From contig JAAVFJ010000014.1 in NCBI GenBank assembly GCA_014800845.1, forward strand, positions 1 through 56,714: DNA of 56,714 nucleotides. The letters are read 5' to 3'. Below, piece after piece: positions 33,578-43,859 of the stretch. The notes below the pieces were generated by a model. That model searched no databases. It was not told the DNA's origin and was given only the letters and a program-made list of their open reading frames with translations. This DNA is from Bacteroidales bacterium (GTDB lineage Bacteria; Bacteroidota; Bacteroidia; Bacteroidales; Muribaculaceae). Made by a program: the position numbers and the translations under genes. Each line of letters begins with the position of its first letter. Position 1 is the first letter of the stretch.

Positions 33578-33613
33578 AATCAATTTGCTATAATAGGGCT
33601 TTTTTAAGGATTT

Positions 33614-34312
33614 TTAAAATTTAAGGTAGAAGTCTTTTGTGAGCTCGCGATAGGCTGGAGTGTATTCTCCGCGCTCGTACTCTATAATAATATTTTCTGT
33701 CTCGGTCTCCGCCGAGGGTGTGAGGGAGAATGTGAGCAGAGCGCGTGTCACCGGCGAGTCGGGATTACCTTGGACCAGGCATTTTCGGCTGAGATGCAGT
33801 CCGTAGGCTTCGGCTTCATCAGTCAGTGCCTGTAGCCACTCGGTAGGAACAATCATTGACACAGACCCACCCGGGTTAAGCAACTCGGCTCCGTGGCTGA
33901 GGAGGGTGAGCGGAGAGAGCCCGGCGGCGTGGCGAGCAAGTTCGCGGCGCGTTGTGGCTGCGCGTATGCCCGCGTCGAAATAGGGGGGATTGGAGACAAT
34001 GGCATCAAACTTGCGGTCAATCGCGAGAAAATCCCGTCGGCAACCATGCAGCCTCGCGCCCCAGGGGGAGGCCGAGAAATTCTCGCGGGCTTCGATTACG
34101 GCCAGAGGGTCCACATCTATGGCAGTGATTAGCGCCTGCGGATACCTCTGAGCGAGCATGAGCGAGATGATGCCGCAGCCGCAACCGGCATCGAGCACCT
34201 CAGCGCGGGGGGACAGTTTCGCCCAGGCGCCGAGCAGCACTGCGTCGACACCCACTTTCATGGCACTCAGCCGGTGGCGCACCTGAAATTGCTTCATCAC
34301 AAAAGGTTTCAT
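33614..34312 (-). CDS. tRNA1(Val) (adenine-37-N6)-methyltransferase-like
   Basis: SAM-dependent N6-adenine methyltransferase of the TrmN6 (YfiC) type. Residues near the start read FQVRHRLSAMKVGVDAVLLGAW, the family signature, followed by the SAM loop LDAGCGCGIISLMLAQR and the catalytic SNPPYFDAG. The C-terminus is shorter on motif but has the expected length (232 residues). The frame runs upstream to an ATG at 34369, yet a perfect -7 box at 34337-34344 places transcription start downstream of it, so I start at 34312 (MKPFVMKQF); 34297 is also possible. Other N6-methyltransferases share NPPY, so the tRNA target is inferred. Confidence 0.88.
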   Translation of the reverse strand: MKPFVMKQFQVRHRLSAMKVGVDAVLLGAWAKLSPRAEVLDAGCGCGIISLMLAQRYPQALITAIDVDPLAVIEARENFSASPWGARLHGCRRDFLAIDRKFDAIVSNPPYFDAGIRAATTRRELARHAAGLSPLTLLSHGAELLNPGGSVSMIVPTEWLQALTDEAEAYGLHLSRKCLVQGNPDSPVTRALLTFSLTPSAETETENIIIEYERGEYTPAYRELTKDFYLKF

Positions 34313-34336
34313 TGCCAATAGTGGTTGATTGGATTG

Positions 34337-34344
34337 CAAAGTTA
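34337..34344 (-). promoter_or_regulatory. -7 box of the trmN6-like gene
   Basis: Minus-strand TAACTTTG, an exact match, lies within the longest open frame. It implies that the most distal ATG (34369) is not used. No good -33 box is found. Confidence 0.5.
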
Positions 34345-34386
34345 CCACAACTTTTCTGAAAATTTCCATAGTCAGTAGTTTTTTTG

Positions 34387-34394
34387 TAATTTTG
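34387..34394 (+). promoter_or_regulatory. -7 box of lon
   Basis: Plus-strand TAATTTTG, an exact match, 47 nt before the lon ATG. The -33 position reads TTCC, a weak match. I see no heat-shock-type operator in the leader. Confidence 0.5.
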
Positions 34395-34441
34395 CAGGCT
34401 AAATGGTCACCTGCGTAATTGGTTGACCGAGGATTAATTCT

Positions 34442-36922
34442 ATGAAATCAAAAGATTCAGATATACTTTCAGCTCACATAAAGATGATAACCGACGACCC
34501 CGAGGCGGTGCTTGAGAAGCAGAAGGCCATCAAGAAACTCCCCAAGAGGATCCAGGGGGTGCCGGTTGTGGTGCTCAGCGATGTCGTGATGATGCCCGGT
34601 CTCACAGTGCCGGTCACTGTGGAGACGGAGCCTGACCGCACGGCTGCCATCGTGGCCGAACAGGAGGACAAGCCGCTCTTCATAGTCTGCGCACGCGATG
34701 CGAAATCAGACAAGCCCCGTTCGGAAAATATATATTCCATAGGTGTGCTCGCCAAGATACTCAAGGTTATTCCGGTGTCCGAAGATAGCCTCAGTGTGCT
34801 TGTGACCGTGATAGGTCAGGCCGAGGTCGAGAATGTCTACGAGATTGAGGAGCCCGAGATAATGTATGTCGATGTGGCTCAGATCAAGGAGAAATTCCCC
34901 ACAAAGACTCAGGAGGAGCAGATGGATGTGCTGCTCACGAGCATCGTGAGCCTTTACCGCAAGATTCTCTCCCTCGTGGGCGATGATGAAACCGAGGGGG
35001 TGGTGAAGTCTATGGAGAATATAGACAATCCTCTTATACTCATGCACTTCATCATTATGAACTCACCGCTTGACGCGACTGAGAAGCAGGAGTTGCTGGA
35101 GTGCCGCTCCATCAGGGACAGAGCCAAGAAGCTGCTCGGTTTCCTGGAGAAGGCAAAGCAGTTTATGAAGATACGAGCCGAGATAGCCAAGACCACTCAG
35201 GAGCGTCTGACTCAGCAGCAGAAGGAGCACTTCCTGCGTCAGCAGATTGCGACCATAGAGGATGAGCTCGGTGAGGGTCCCGATGATGATGAAATCAATG
35301 AGCTTATCTCCAAATCGGAGAAGAAGGTTTGGGGCGAAAAGGTACAGGCGCATTTCGACAAGGAGGTGCGCAAACTGGAGCGTTTCCCGCCCAATAGCCC
35401 TGAGTATGGCATCCAGTATAACTATCTGGAAAACATGCTCAATCTCCCCTGGGATCAATATTCAGAGGATAACTTCGACCTGAAGAAGGTGCGCGAGCGC
35501 CTCGATGCCGACCATTACGGTCTGGAGAAGGTGAAGGAGCGCATCGTGGAGCAGATGGCGGTGTTGAAACTGCGTGGCGACATGAAGGCGCCGATACTCT
35601 GTTTCTATGGTCCTCCGGGTGTTGGCAAGACCTCGCTTGGTCGCAGCATAGCGGCAGCCATAGGTCGCGAATATGAGCGCGTGGCTCTCGGCGGCGTGCA
35701 TGACGAGGCTGAGATACGTGGCCATCGCCGCACATATATAGGTGCTATGCCGGGCCGCATACTCGCAGCTCTGGAGAAAGTGGGCAGCGGCAACCCTGTG
35801 CTGGTGCTCGATGAGGTCGACAAGATTTCACGCGACATGAAGGGTGACCCCTCCACCGCTCTGCTTGAGGTGCTGGACCCGGAGCAGAACAATAAGTTTC
35901 ATGACAACTACCTCAATTACGACTATGACCTGTCGAAGGTGATGTTCATAGCCACTGCCAATGACCTCTCCACCATCTCCGCTCCGCTGCTGGACCGCAT
36001 GGAGCTGATAGAGGTGCCCGGTTATGTCACCGACGAGAAGCTTGAGATAGCTACCCGCCACCTTGTGCCCAAGGTCACCAAGGAGCATGGTCTGCCCGAG
36101 GGGGCGTTTGAGGTAAGCCGCGAGGCGCTGACCTACATCATAGACCGCTACACCCGCGAGAGCGGCGTGAGGCAGCTGGAGAAGCAGTTGGCCAAGCTTA
36201 CACGCAAATACATAGTGCGTGACATGGAGGGGAAGACTCCCGACTCGCCCATGAGTGTTGCTACTGTGCGCGAACTGCTTGGTGCTGAGCTGATTGACCC
36301 CGATATGTATGAGGGCAACGACATGGCGGGCATAGTGACCGGTCTGGCATGGACGGCAGCCGGCGGCGAGATTCTGTTTATAGAGGTGTCGCTCGTGCCG
36401 GGCAAAGGGAAGCTGACGCTCACCGGCCAGCTTGGCGACGTGATGAAAGAGTCGGCCACCATAGCGCTTGAATACCTCAAGGCCCATGCCGAGATGCTGA
36501 ACATAGACAACAAACTGTTTGACTGCTACGACATACACCTGCATGTGCCCCAGGGAGCTATCCCTAAGGATGGACCCTCTGCCGGCATCACCATCACCAC
36601 TGCACTGACTTCAGCCTTTACACGCCGGAAAGTTATGCCCGAGCTGGCTATGACGGGTGAAATCACTCTGCGAGGCAAGGTGCTCCCTGTGGGTGGCATC
36701 AAGGAGAAGATACTTGCCGCCTCGCGCGCAGGCATCAAGACTATAATCCTCTGCGAGCAGAACCGCCGCGACATTGAGGAAATCAACCCCGACTATGTGA
36801 AGCACCTGACCTTCCACTACGTGAAGCGCATAGACGAGGTGTTGGCGTTGGCGCTGACCGATGAGATTGACACCACGCTTCCCGAGCTGAAAGTCGCCGC
36901 TCCCAAAAAAGCGGAACAGTAA
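34442..36922 (+). CDS. lon: ATP-dependent protease Lon
   Basis: Soluble hexameric AAA+ serine-lysine protease that degrades misfolded and regulatory proteins. The 826-residue product has the N-terminal LON substrate domain (about 40-235), a coiled helical region, the AAA module with Walker A GPPGVGKT (390-397) and Walker [10 protein letters not shown], and the C-terminal protease with Ser713 in GPSAGIT and Lys756 in GGIKEK, the catalytic dyad. The short variable N-terminus and alanine/lysine-rich C-terminus are usual. The ATG at 34442 follows a leader of about 40 nt. hisS starts 49 nt after its stop from its own promoter. Confidence 0.97.
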   Translation: MKSKDSDILSAHIKMITDDPEAVLEKQKAIKKLPKRIQGVPVVVLSDVVMMPGLTVPVTVETEPDRTAAIVAEQEDKPLFIVCARDAKSDKPRSENIYSIGVLAKILKVIPVSEDSLSVLVTVIGQAEVENVYEIEEPEIMYVDVAQIKEKFPTKTQEEQMDVLLTSIVSLYRKILSLVGDDETEGVVKSMENIDNPLILMHFIIMNSPLDATEKQELLECRSIRDRAKKLLGFLEKAKQFMKIRAEIAKTTQERLTQQQKEHFLRQQIATIEDELGEGPDDDEINELISKSEKKVWGEKVQAHFDKEVRKLERFPPNSPEYGIQYNYLENMLNLPWDQYSEDNFDLKKVRERLDADHYGLEKVKERIVEQMAVLKLRGDMKAPILCFYGPPGVGKTSLGRSIAAAIGREYERVALGGVHDEAEIRGHRRTYIGAMPGRILAALEKVGSGNPVLVLDEVDKISRDMKGDPSTALLEVLDPEQNNKFHDNYLNYDYDLSKVMFIATANDLSTISAPLLDRMELIEVPGYVTDEKLEIATRHLVPKVTKEHGLPEGAFEVSREALTYIIDRYTRESGVRQLEKQLAKLTRKYIVRDMEGKTPDSPMSVATVRELLGAELIDPDMYEGNDMAGIVTGLAWTAAGGEILFIEVSLVPGKGKLTLTGQLGDVMKESATIALEYLKAHAEMLNIDNKLFDCYDIHLHVPQGAIPKDGPSAGITITTALTSAFTRRKVMPELAMTGEITLRGKVLPVGGIKEKILAASRAGIKTIILCEQNRRDIEEINPDYVKHLTFHYVKRIDEVLALALTDEIDTTLPELKVAAPKKAEQ

Positions 36923-36953
36923 TTTGCCGACAGCATAATTTTTAGTAACTTCG
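36923..36953 (+). promoter_or_regulatory. Promoter of hisS
   Basis: TTTG (36923-36926) directly after the lon stop codon, exactly 19 bp, then TAACTTCG (36946-36953), one mismatch from the -7 consensus. The leader is about 12-15 nt. Confidence 0.65.
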
Positions 36954-36971
36954 CAATCAAAAGAAATCAAT

Positions 36972-38333
36972 ATGGCTCAGAAACCCTCCATACCCAAGGG
37001 CACCCGCGACTTCTCGCCGCTGGAGATGGCCCGCCGCGACTATATATTCTCCACCATCACCGAGCAGTTCCGTCTGTTTGGCTTCCACCGCATTGAGACT
37101 CCCGCCATGGAGAACCTCTCTACCCTCATGGGCAAGTATGGCGAGGAGGGGGATAAGCTCCTCTTCAAGATACTTAATTCCGGCGACTTCATGCGCTCCG
37201 TAAAGCCTGAGGACCTGGAGCAGCGCAATCTGCCCCGTCTGACTAATGAGCTGTGTGAGAAGGGTTTGCGCTATGACCTGACAGTGCCTTTCGCGCGCTA
37301 CGTCGTGCAGCACCGTGCGGAGATACAGCTCCCCTTCAAGCGCTTTCAGATACAGCCGGTGTGGAGGGCAGACCGTCCGCAGAAGGGTCGCTACAGAGAG
37401 TTCTACCAGTGTGATGCCGACGTGGTGGGTTCCACTTCGCTGCTCAATGAGGTGGAGCTGCTCGAGCTGATTGACGCCGTGTTTGCCAAGCTTAAGGTGA
37501 ATGTGGCCATCAAGGTCAACAACCGCAAGGTGCTGGCCGGCATTGCCGAAGTGATAGGCTGTCCGGAAAAAATTGTGGACATCACCGTGGCCATCGACAA
37601 GATCGACAAGATAGGCCTGGAGGCTGTGGAGGCTGAGCTGGTACAGAAGGAGCTCACCCCCGCTCAGATTGAGGCGCTGCGCCCTGTACTTACTCTGGAA
37701 GGTGACAACACCGCCAAGCTTGCCAAGATGGCTGACCTGCTCAAGGGGAGCGAGGAGGGCACACTGGGTGTTGAGGAGCTTAAGTTTGTGGCCGAGGCAT
37801 TTGACGCCATGGGCCATAAGGCAGCTCTCGACCTGGACTTCTCTCTGGCTCGCGGCTTGAATTACTACACAGGCACCATCATAGAGGTAAAGGCTCTGGA
37901 TGTGGAGATTGGCAGCATCACCGGTGGCGGCCGCTATGACAACCTCACCGGTGTGTTCGGCATGCCGGGACTGTCAGGCGTAGGCATAAGCTTCGGTGCC
38001 GACCGCATCTACGACGTGCTCAACGCCCTCAATCTCTATCCCGAAGACCTGTCAGGCGCAAGCCGCGTGATGTTTGTGAATTTCGGCGAGAAGGAGGGTA
38101 TGAAAGCTATGTCAGTAGCCAAGGCGCTGCGTGAGCAGGGCATCTCGGTGACTGTCTATCCCGATGCTGCGAAGATGAAGAAGCAGATGGCTCTGGCCAA
38201 CTCCGAGCATATCCCCTTCGTAGCTATCATAGGCAGCGATGAGCTTGAAAATGATACTGTTACGCTGAAGAATATGACCACCGGCGAACAGCAGACAATT
38301 CCCACTGACCGGCTCGCTGAAGCTTTACGATGA
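36972..38333 (+). CDS. hisS: Histidine-tRNA ligase
   Basis: Class II aminoacyl-tRNA synthetase charging tRNA-His. The 453-residue product has motif 1 in the first 60 residues, motif 2 around [20 protein letters not shown] (about 117-136), the histidine-specific [11 protein letters not shown] (about 292-302), motif 3 [13 protein letters not shown], and a C-terminal anticodon-binding domain (about 355-453). Start [16 protein letters not shown] matches the family. Its stop overlaps the next gene by 4 nt (ATGA), so hisS leads an operon with a metal or cobalamin importer, an uncommon partner. Confidence 0.97.
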   Translation: MAQKPSIPKGTRDFSPLEMARRDYIFSTITEQFRLFGFHRIETPAMENLSTLMGKYGEEGDKLLFKILNSGDFMRSVKPEDLEQRNLPRLTNELCEKGLRYDLTVPFARYVVQHRAEIQLPFKRFQIQPVWRADRPQKGRYREFYQCDADVVGSTSLLNEVELLELIDAVFAKLKVNVAIKVNNRKVLAGIAEVIGCPEKIVDITVAIDKIDKIGLEAVEAELVQKELTPAQIEALRPVLTLEGDNTAKLAKMADLLKGSEEGTLGVEELKFVAEAFDAMGHKAALDLDFSLARGLNYYTGTIIEVKALDVEIGSITGGGRYDNLTGVFGMPGLSGVGISFGADRIYDVLNALNLYPEDLSGASRVMFVNFGEKEGMKAMSVAKALREQGISVTVYPDAAKMKKQMALANSEHIPFVAIIGSDELENDTVTLKNMTTGEQQTIPTDRLAEALR

Positions 38334-39457
38334 TGAAACTTCCGGCAGTCATATTAACGTTGATTGTGGCGTGCCTCTGCTTCGGGTGCCGTAGCGGTGA
38401 GCATGCTTCTGCCGGCGAACAGGAAGCCGGATCCGGTGCTAAGTATCTGACTGTCACTCCCGACAGTGCATATACGCTCGTGCGCATAGTTAACCCGCAG
38501 GACACCTCCCGCCTCTTGGGCAAATACATCTTTATGGCCGATGACTCTGTGGCTCCACCTTCCGATCATGATGGTGCAGTGCTACTCCGTCCGCGCGACC
38601 TGAACAATCTGATGGTGTACTCATCCGTGCATGCCTCGGCACTCAAAGAACTTGGTGCCATGGAGGCCATAAAGACCGTGGGTGACGCAAGTTATTTCAC
38701 CATTCCCGAAATCAAGCAGGGACTTGCCGAAGGACGCATAGCCGACGGAGGAACTCAGCAGGAGCCCGTTAAGGAACGGATACTGAAGGCTCGCCCGGGC
38801 CTTATCCTCGTGAGCTATTATAATGGCATGGACCTCTCGGCGCTGCAGCGTCTGGGCATCCCCGTAATCCCTCTGGCTGAATCCTGCGAGGCCTCGCCGC
38901 TCGGGAGAGCCGAATGGATAAAACTATTAGGATTAATAGCCGGCAACAGTGCCGGTGCAGACTCTATATATAACTCTGTGTCAGCTGAATACAACGAGCT
39001 TAAGAAGCTTGCCTCCGGTGCCGATAAGCGTCCACGGGTACTGACCGAGACGATGTATCAGGGTGTCTGGGCGCTACCCGGCGGCAGGAGTTATGCGGCG
39101 AGAATGATAGCCGATGCCGGGGGCGATTATCTCTGGGCTGACGATGCGCGCGAGGGGAGCATAGAGCTTCCGTTTGAGAGTGTGCTGGCGCGTGGCAAGG
39201 ATGCCGACGTGTGGCTCATACGCAGCTACGGACTTCAACACACCACTAACTGGTTGAAAGGGCTCGATGAACGCTACATGTTGTTTGCCCCCGCCCGCAA
39301 CTGCAAGGGACTCTGGGGTGCTGACACCTCCGTGCCGGGCTTTTATGAAGAGACACCTTTCCACCCCGACAGGCTGCTGAAAGATTATATACGCATCCTC
39401 CACCCCTCGCTTCTCCCTGACTATACACCCCGATATTTCCGTCCCATAGAAAAGTGA
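38330..39457 (+). CDS. ABC transporter substrate-binding lipoprotein (FecB/BtuF type)
   Basis: 375-residue periplasmic binding protein for iron-siderophore, heme or cobalamin uptake. A lipoprotein signal ends in the lipobox LCFGC (Cys20). The class III binding-protein fold follows: a first lobe with [19 protein letters not shown], a [22 protein letters not shown] stretch, and a second lobe with [22 protein letters not shown]. The C-terminus [21 protein letters not shown] is common in Bacteroidales FecB-like proteins. Start overlaps hisS by 4 nt, stop overlaps the permease GTG by 4 nt. The ligand cannot be assigned. Confidence 0.9.
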   Translation: MMKLPAVILTLIVACLCFGCRSGEHASAGEQEAGSGAKYLTVTPDSAYTLVRIVNPQDTSRLLGKYIFMADDSVAPPSDHDGAVLLRPRDLNNLMVYSSVHASALKELGAMEAIKTVGDASYFTIPEIKQGLAEGRIADGGTQQEPVKERILKARPGLILVSYYNGMDLSALQRLGIPVIPLAESCEASPLGRAEWIKLLGLIAGNSAGADSIYNSVSAEYNELKKLASGADKRPRVLTETMYQGVWALPGGRSYAARMIADAGGDYLWADDAREGSIELPFESVLARGKDADVWLIRSYGLQHTTNWLKGLDERYMLFAPARNCKGLWGADTSVPGFYEETPFHPDRLLKDYIRILHPSLLPDYTPRYFRPIEK

Positions 39458-40488
39458 AACCCAAGCCATCACCCTCCCTGCCGTTGCGTTTTCTCCTGAC
39501 AGCCTCAGGGGTGGTGCTGATGTTTCTGCTTTGTCTCTGCACGGGTGCCGTGAGCCTCCCTCTCGCCGATGTCATAGCCTCTCTGCGCGGTGTCGGCGAT
39601 GAACTCTCCACCACCATCGTCATGCAGGCGCGGCTGCCTATGGCCGTCACCGCCCTCTGCTGCGGCATGGCGCTCTCGGTTGCCGGACTTCTGTTGCAGA
39701 CCACTTTCCGAAACCCCCTTGCAGGACCATCTATACTCGGCGTAAGCACCGGTGCATCGCTTGGCGTTGCGTTGGTGATGATGGGCGCGGGTAGCATCTT
39801 CGGCTACATGGATGGTGCCGGCACACGCATAGCCGTGATTGCCGGAGCTGCCGTGGGTGCATCAGCTGTGATACTGCTGCTACTTGCCTTCTCTCAGGCT
39901 GTGAAAAGTGCCGCCATGCTGCTGATAGTCGGTATCATGATAGGTTACCTTGCCGGAGCAGTGGTCTCCTGGCTCAACTTCTTCGCACCTGCTCATGTGG
40001 TCAAGGACTTCAGCGTGTGGGGGATGGGAAGCTTCATGGGTGTCACCCTGAGCCAGTTGCCCGGATTTGCCATAAGCTCCGCGGTGCTCTCGTTGCTCAC
40101 CCTGCTGCTTGTCAAGCCGCTTGACGCGCTGCTGCTCGGTGACCGCTACGCAGCCTCCATGGGCTATAACCCCAAGCGTGTACGCACCTGTCTGCTGCTG
40201 CTTTCCGGTGCACTGACAGCGATAGCCACAGCTTATTGCGGCCCGGTAGGCTTCATAGGCCTGGCTGTGCCCCACATTGCCCGACTGCTTTTCGGCACCT
40301 CAGCCCACTCCATACTGCTCCCTGCCACACTCCTCTGTGGTGCCCTCACGGGCCTACTCTGCGCGTGGCTCTGCGTCTGCCCCGCTTCGGTGGGAATACT
40401 GCCGCTGGGGGCTGTGACGCCGATAGTTGGTGTGCCCGTGATAATCTACGTCATCATTGCCCGCAAACGCCTTAATTACTTCCAATGA
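39454..40488 (+). CDS. FecCD/BtuC-type ABC transporter permease
   Basis: 344-residue inner-membrane permease with about ten hydrophobic segments. Family motifs are clear: ARLPMAVTALCCGMALSVAGLLLQTTFRNPLAGPSILGVSTGASLG near the N-terminal third, the ATP-binding-protein contact region around YAASMGYNPKRVR, and GPVGFIGLAVPHIARLLFG (about 261-279). The start is GTG, chosen because it overlaps the upstream stop (GTGA) and gives the full first helix. Its stop overlaps the ATP-binding gene by 4 nt. Two copies of this subunit would pair with two ATPase subunits. Confidence 0.93.
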   Translation: MKPKPSPSLPLRFLLTASGVVLMFLLCLCTGAVSLPLADVIASLRGVGDELSTTIVMQARLPMAVTALCCGMALSVAGLLLQTTFRNPLAGPSILGVSTGASLGVALVMMGAGSIFGYMDGAGTRIAVIAGAAVGASAVILLLLAFSQAVKSAAMLLIVGIMIGYLAGAVVSWLNFFAPAHVVKDFSVWGMGSFMGVTLSQLPGFAISSAVLSLLTLLLVKPLDALLLGDRYAASMGYNPKRVRTCLLLLSGALTAIATAYCGPVGFIGLAVPHIARLLFGTSAHSILLPATLLCGALTGLLCAWLCVCPASVGILPLGAVTPIVGVPVIIYVIIARKRLNYFQ

Positions 40489-41276
40489 GCAACACTCCCT
40501 CTCCATTGCTTGAGGCTCGAGGCCTCGTCGTCGGTTATCATCGTGACCGGCCACTGATAGCCGAGGCTGATTTCTCCGTCCGCGGGGGTGAAGTTGTGGC
40601 GTTGTTAGGTGGCAACGGGGTAGGTAAATCCACGCTGCTGAAGACCCTCAGCGGCGAATTGAAGCCCTTGGCCGGAAGCGTTACTCTGTCAGGCATAGAG
40701 CTTCAGAGTCTTTCCGGAGGCAGAAGAGCTCGGCTGCTGTCAATCGTGGCGACAGATGCCACCATGGCCGGTGCCCTCACCGTTAAACAATTAGTGGCCC
40801 TCGGGCGTCATCCCTATACCGGGTGGACAGGTATCCTTTCCGCCACCGACCGCCGCGTAGTGGAGGAGTCCATGCAGGCAGCCGGCATAGCCGGGAAAGC
40901 TATGTCAGCCGTGGCTACCCTCAGCGACGGTGAGCGTCAGAAGGCCATGATAGCCCGTGCGCTCGCTCAGGACACAGAGGTGATGCTGCTTGACGAACCT
41001 CTTTCCTTCCTCGACCCTGCCGCCCGCATCGAGATTTTCTCCCTGCTGCGTCGTCTCTCTGCCGAGAGGGGTAAGCTTGTGGTGCTTTCCTGCCACGATG
41101 TGGCCATGAGTCTGCGCATGGCATCCACTCTCTGGCTACTGACCACCGACCGCCGTCTGGTCTGCGCCACACCTCGCGAGGCTGTGGAGGCAGGGCTGAT
41201 TGACAAACTTTTTGACTCTCCAAACGTAAAATTCTCACCCGAAATCGGTGACTTTATTTCCAATTCCCATGGATGA
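40485..41276 (+). CDS. ABC transporter ATP-binding protein (FecE/BtuD type)
   Basis: 263-residue ATPase of the importer. Walker A GGNGVGKST (42-50), Q-loop near TDATMAG, signature LSDGERQKAMIARALAQ (about 145-161), Walker B VMLLDEPLSFLDP (about 165-177) and the switch His in LSCHDVAM are present. The third position of the signature is D rather than G (LSDGE), as common in FecE/BtuD proteins. Start overlaps the permease by 4 nt; the end overlaps the next ATG at 41269 by 8 nt. The importer is complete with the two upstream genes. Confidence 0.94.
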   Translation: MSNTPSPLLEARGLVVGYHRDRPLIAEADFSVRGGEVVALLGGNGVGKSTLLKTLSGELKPLAGSVTLSGIELQSLSGGRRARLLSIVATDATMAGALTVKQLVALGRHPYTGWTGILSATDRRVVEESMQAAGIAGKAMSAVATLSDGERQKAMIARALAQDTEVMLLDEPLSFLDPAARIEIFSLLRRLSAERGKLVVLSCHDVAMSLRMASTLWLLTTDRRLVCATPREAVEAGLIDKLFDSPNVKFSPEIGDFISNSHG

Positions 41277-42501
41277 TATAACACTTAAGCAATTCCTCTT
41301 TACGCAGCCCAACGGCGAAGTGTCCGTGCCCTCTGACAAGGACTATCTGCGTCTGGCCAACCGCCTGCTGCACACCTGGCATAACCGTGCGCTGATGCAG
41401 GATGCACCCGACGACCTGAAGAAGGTGGTGGTGCTCGGACTGATGGGCTACTACATGGATATCATAGCCGATGCCGGCGTATACCGTTCATTTACTGATG
41501 AGTGCAAGCGTCTTTATGGCCACCGTGTGCCGTTTCATGAAGATGCCGACGACTATATAGACTACGAGCTCAACCGTGCCGACGTGGAGTTTGTGGTGTG
41601 GTATCAGTTGGCGTTCAACTCTATGGCCCACCGTTTCCTCTCACCCCGTTCACCCAAGCTGCTGCAGCTTGCCGACGCGCTCTACAAGGTGCTTGAGGAT
41701 GAGTATGATGACATCCCTGCTCCGCAGGATTACAACGCCCTGTTTGATGTGGAGATGCACAACCCCGAAGATGCCGAGACGCTGCATGACCTCAGTCAAT
41801 GGCTCTTCTGGAAAAACTGGCTGCTGCTTCCCCCTTTCCAGCTCACATTTGCTCAGATTTATTCCGGATGGCTGGAGATACAGCACTCTGCGCCCTCGCC
41901 TGCCGAGGCTGCCAAGCAGATTGATGAGGAGAAGCAGACGGCTATGGCACAGCTCCCAACCGGCCCTCTCGCTCTCTACCTGCGTGAATGGCTCAGCCTG
42001 ATTCTCAACGGCAAAATGCCTGCCCCGCGCCGCAAGAATCAGCAGGAGGAGCCGAAGAATCATCCCTGGTATGACGCTTTCATGGCTGCCACCGGTGGTC
42101 GCGACCTCATGTATGTGAAGACTTACGAGGAGCTCAACCGCTTCCTCATTGAAAATCTGGGTTGGGAGAAGGGTGAGGAGCACCTGCCGCAGTTTAAGAA
42201 CCATGAATATTTCGTGCTGATGGTCACCCCTGAGCGCGGACTGATGATTGCCAAGAATATAGCGCAGTGCGTTATGCTTGCCGACAACCCTTACTACGAT
42301 GAGGCCCATGCCCGAGACTTCGCCTTCCATCTGCTCTCGCAGCGAGGCGTATGCCCCGGCGATATGCTGCGTCGCCTGCTTGAGCTCAAGGCGATACCCG
42401 ATGCCCGTTTCCCGGAGACAGAGGACACCGAGCTCGTGGCCCGCGATGCCGACTTCATAGCCCGAGTCTATCTGCAGGAATTCTACCGTGCAGAAGATTG
42501 A
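41269..42501 (+). CDS. Unrecognised Bacteroidales protein, 411 residues
   Basis: I cannot assign a function with confidence; size and composition suggest the DUF3843 group of gut Bacteroidales proteins. It is acidic, mostly helical, rich in Trp, Tyr and Leu, with no signal peptide or membrane segment, so cytoplasmic. A short hydrophilic linker (PAPRRKNQQEEPKN, about 245-258) divides it into two halves. I chose the ATG at 41269 (MDDITLKQF) over a GTG seven codons upstream, since it overlaps the ABC gene by only 8 nt. It follows the importer operon and precedes a secreted phosphatase by 36 nt. Confidence 0.75.
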   Translation: MDDITLKQFLFTQPNGEVSVPSDKDYLRLANRLLHTWHNRALMQDAPDDLKKVVVLGLMGYYMDIIADAGVYRSFTDECKRLYGHRVPFHEDADDYIDYELNRADVEFVVWYQLAFNSMAHRFLSPRSPKLLQLADALYKVLEDEYDDIPAPQDYNALFDVEMHNPEDAETLHDLSQWLFWKNWLLLPPFQLTFAQIYSGWLEIQHSAPSPAEAAKQIDEEKQTAMAQLPTGPLALYLREWLSLILNGKMPAPRRKNQQEEPKNHPWYDAFMAATGGRDLMYVKTYEELNRFLIENLGWEKGEEHLPQFKNHEYFVLMVTPERGLMIAKNIAQCVMLADNPYYDEAHARDFAFHLLSQRGVCPGDMLRRLLELKAIPDARFPETEDTELVARDADFIARVYLQEFYRAED

Positions 42502-42537
42502 ATTATAGAAATAACCCACTGACAACATTTATCTTAC

Positions 42538-43803
42538 ATGCGAAAACTCATTCTTTCATTAGCCGCTCTGCTGGCTTTGCCCCTTGCTGCGCAGACCAGT
42601 AAGGAGGAGGTGCTTTCTGACCTCAACCGTACCGGTGGCGTGTATTATGCCTACCCCGGACCTGCTGATAAACTGACTCCTGCGCCGAAAGGTTACCAGC
42701 CCGTCTACGTGAGCCACTACGGCCGCCACGGCTCCCGCTACCTCATCTCCGACCGTGACTACACCGGCATACTCAATCAGCTCACTGATGCCCGCGATGC
42801 CGGCGCTCTTACCCCTGCCGGTCACCGCCTGCTTGCCAAGCTTGACTCGCTCATGCTGGAAACCTCAGGGCGTGGCGGAGACCTGTCGCCGCTGGGCACA
42901 CGCCAGCACAAAGGGATAGCCGCCCGCATGGCTGCGCAGTATCCGGAAGTGTTCGGTGCGAAAAATGCCTCTATGACAGCGCGTTCCACCCTGGTGCCCC
43001 GCTGCATCCTCTCCATGGCGGCTTTCTGCGAGAGTCTCAAGGAGCAGAACCCCACGCTGCAGATTGACCGCGAAAGCTCTAACCGCTACATGCCCTACCT
43101 CTGCTATCATTTCGCAGACCACGGCAAGTTCACCGTGGACGGCAAATGGAAGGAGCAGTACCGCAAGTTTAAAGCAGCTCATACCAATCCCGACCGCCTC
43201 GTTGGGGAAATCTTCTCCGACCCCGCCTATGTGGACATGAACATCAACCCCTCTGACTTCATGTGGAGTGTCTACTGGTTGGCCTCAGATGCGCAGAACA
43301 CCGAGGGCAAGATTGATTTCTACGAATTCTTCACCCCCGACGAGCTCTTCGACCTCTGGCAGAGTTTCAACTATGTGTTCTATGTGAACGACGGCGCCTT
43401 TGCAGGCAACGGTACCATGATGACTGACAATGCCCTGCCGCTGATAGCCAACATAATGGAGTCTGCCGACGAGGCTCTGCTTGCGGGCAAACCCACCGCC
43501 GACCTGCGTTTCGGGCATGACGGCAACCTCATACCTCTGGCTGCCGCGCTGCACCTCACCGACTGCGACCTCGTGACCGGTAAGCCTGAGGAATTCTTCA
43601 CCAAGTTTGCCGACTGGAAAGTGGCTCCCATGGCCGGAAATATCCAGATTGTCTTTTTCCGCAATAAGAAGAATCCCGACGACGTGCTTGTGAAATTCCT
43701 GCTCAACGAGCATGAGGTAGGCATCCCCGTGGCCACCGACAAATTCCCGTATTACGCCTGGAAGGATGTGCGTCCCTACCTGCAGGGCCTCATTGGCGAG
43801 TAA
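42538..43803 (+). CDS. Secreted histidine-type acid phosphatase
   Basis: Branch-2 histidine phosphatase (phytase/MINPP-like), exported. The 421-residue product has a signal peptide (MRKLILSLAALLALPLAAQT), then the phosphohistidine motif YGRHGSRYL (about 61-69), and the C-terminal proton-donor motif HDG in RFGHDGNL (about 325-332). Substrates of this class are phytate, other inositol phosphates or sugar phosphates; the HD rather than HAE motif leans to acid phosphatase/phytase. No promoter lies in the 36-nt gap upstream, so it is probably the last gene of the hisS-importer operon. A strong terminator follows. Confidence 0.88.
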   Translation: MRKLILSLAALLALPLAAQTSKEEVLSDLNRTGGVYYAYPGPADKLTPAPKGYQPVYVSHYGRHGSRYLISDRDYTGILNQLTDARDAGALTPAGHRLLAKLDSLMLETSGRGGDLSPLGTRQHKGIAARMAAQYPEVFGAKNASMTARSTLVPRCILSMAAFCESLKEQNPTLQIDRESSNRYMPYLCYHFADHGKFTVDGKWKEQYRKFKAAHTNPDRLVGEIFSDPAYVDMNINPSDFMWSVYWLASDAQNTEGKIDFYEFFTPDELFDLWQSFNYVFYVNDGAFAGNGTMMTDNALPLIANIMESADEALLAGKPTADLRFGHDGNLIPLAAALHLTDCDLVTGKPEEFFTKFADWKVAPMAGNIQIVFFRNKKNPDDVLVKFLLNEHEVGIPVATDKFPYYAWKDVRPYLQGLIGE

Positions 43804-43823
43804 GAAATATTGCAGAAAAAGAA

Positions 43824-43855
43824 AGAGGTCAGCTCCCGTCTGGGGGCTGACCTCT
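43824..43855 (+). terminator. Terminator after the histidine phosphatase gene
   Basis: A 14-bp stem with one G-T pair, AGAGGTCAGCTCCC / GGGGGCTGACCTCT, loop GTCT, followed by TAATGTAATTT, 20 nt after the stop. Confidence 0.8.
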
Positions 43856-43859
43856 TAAT

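Noticed and set aside
36957..37817. 286-codon open frame antisense to hisS
   Set aside because: Shadow of hisS; no domain.
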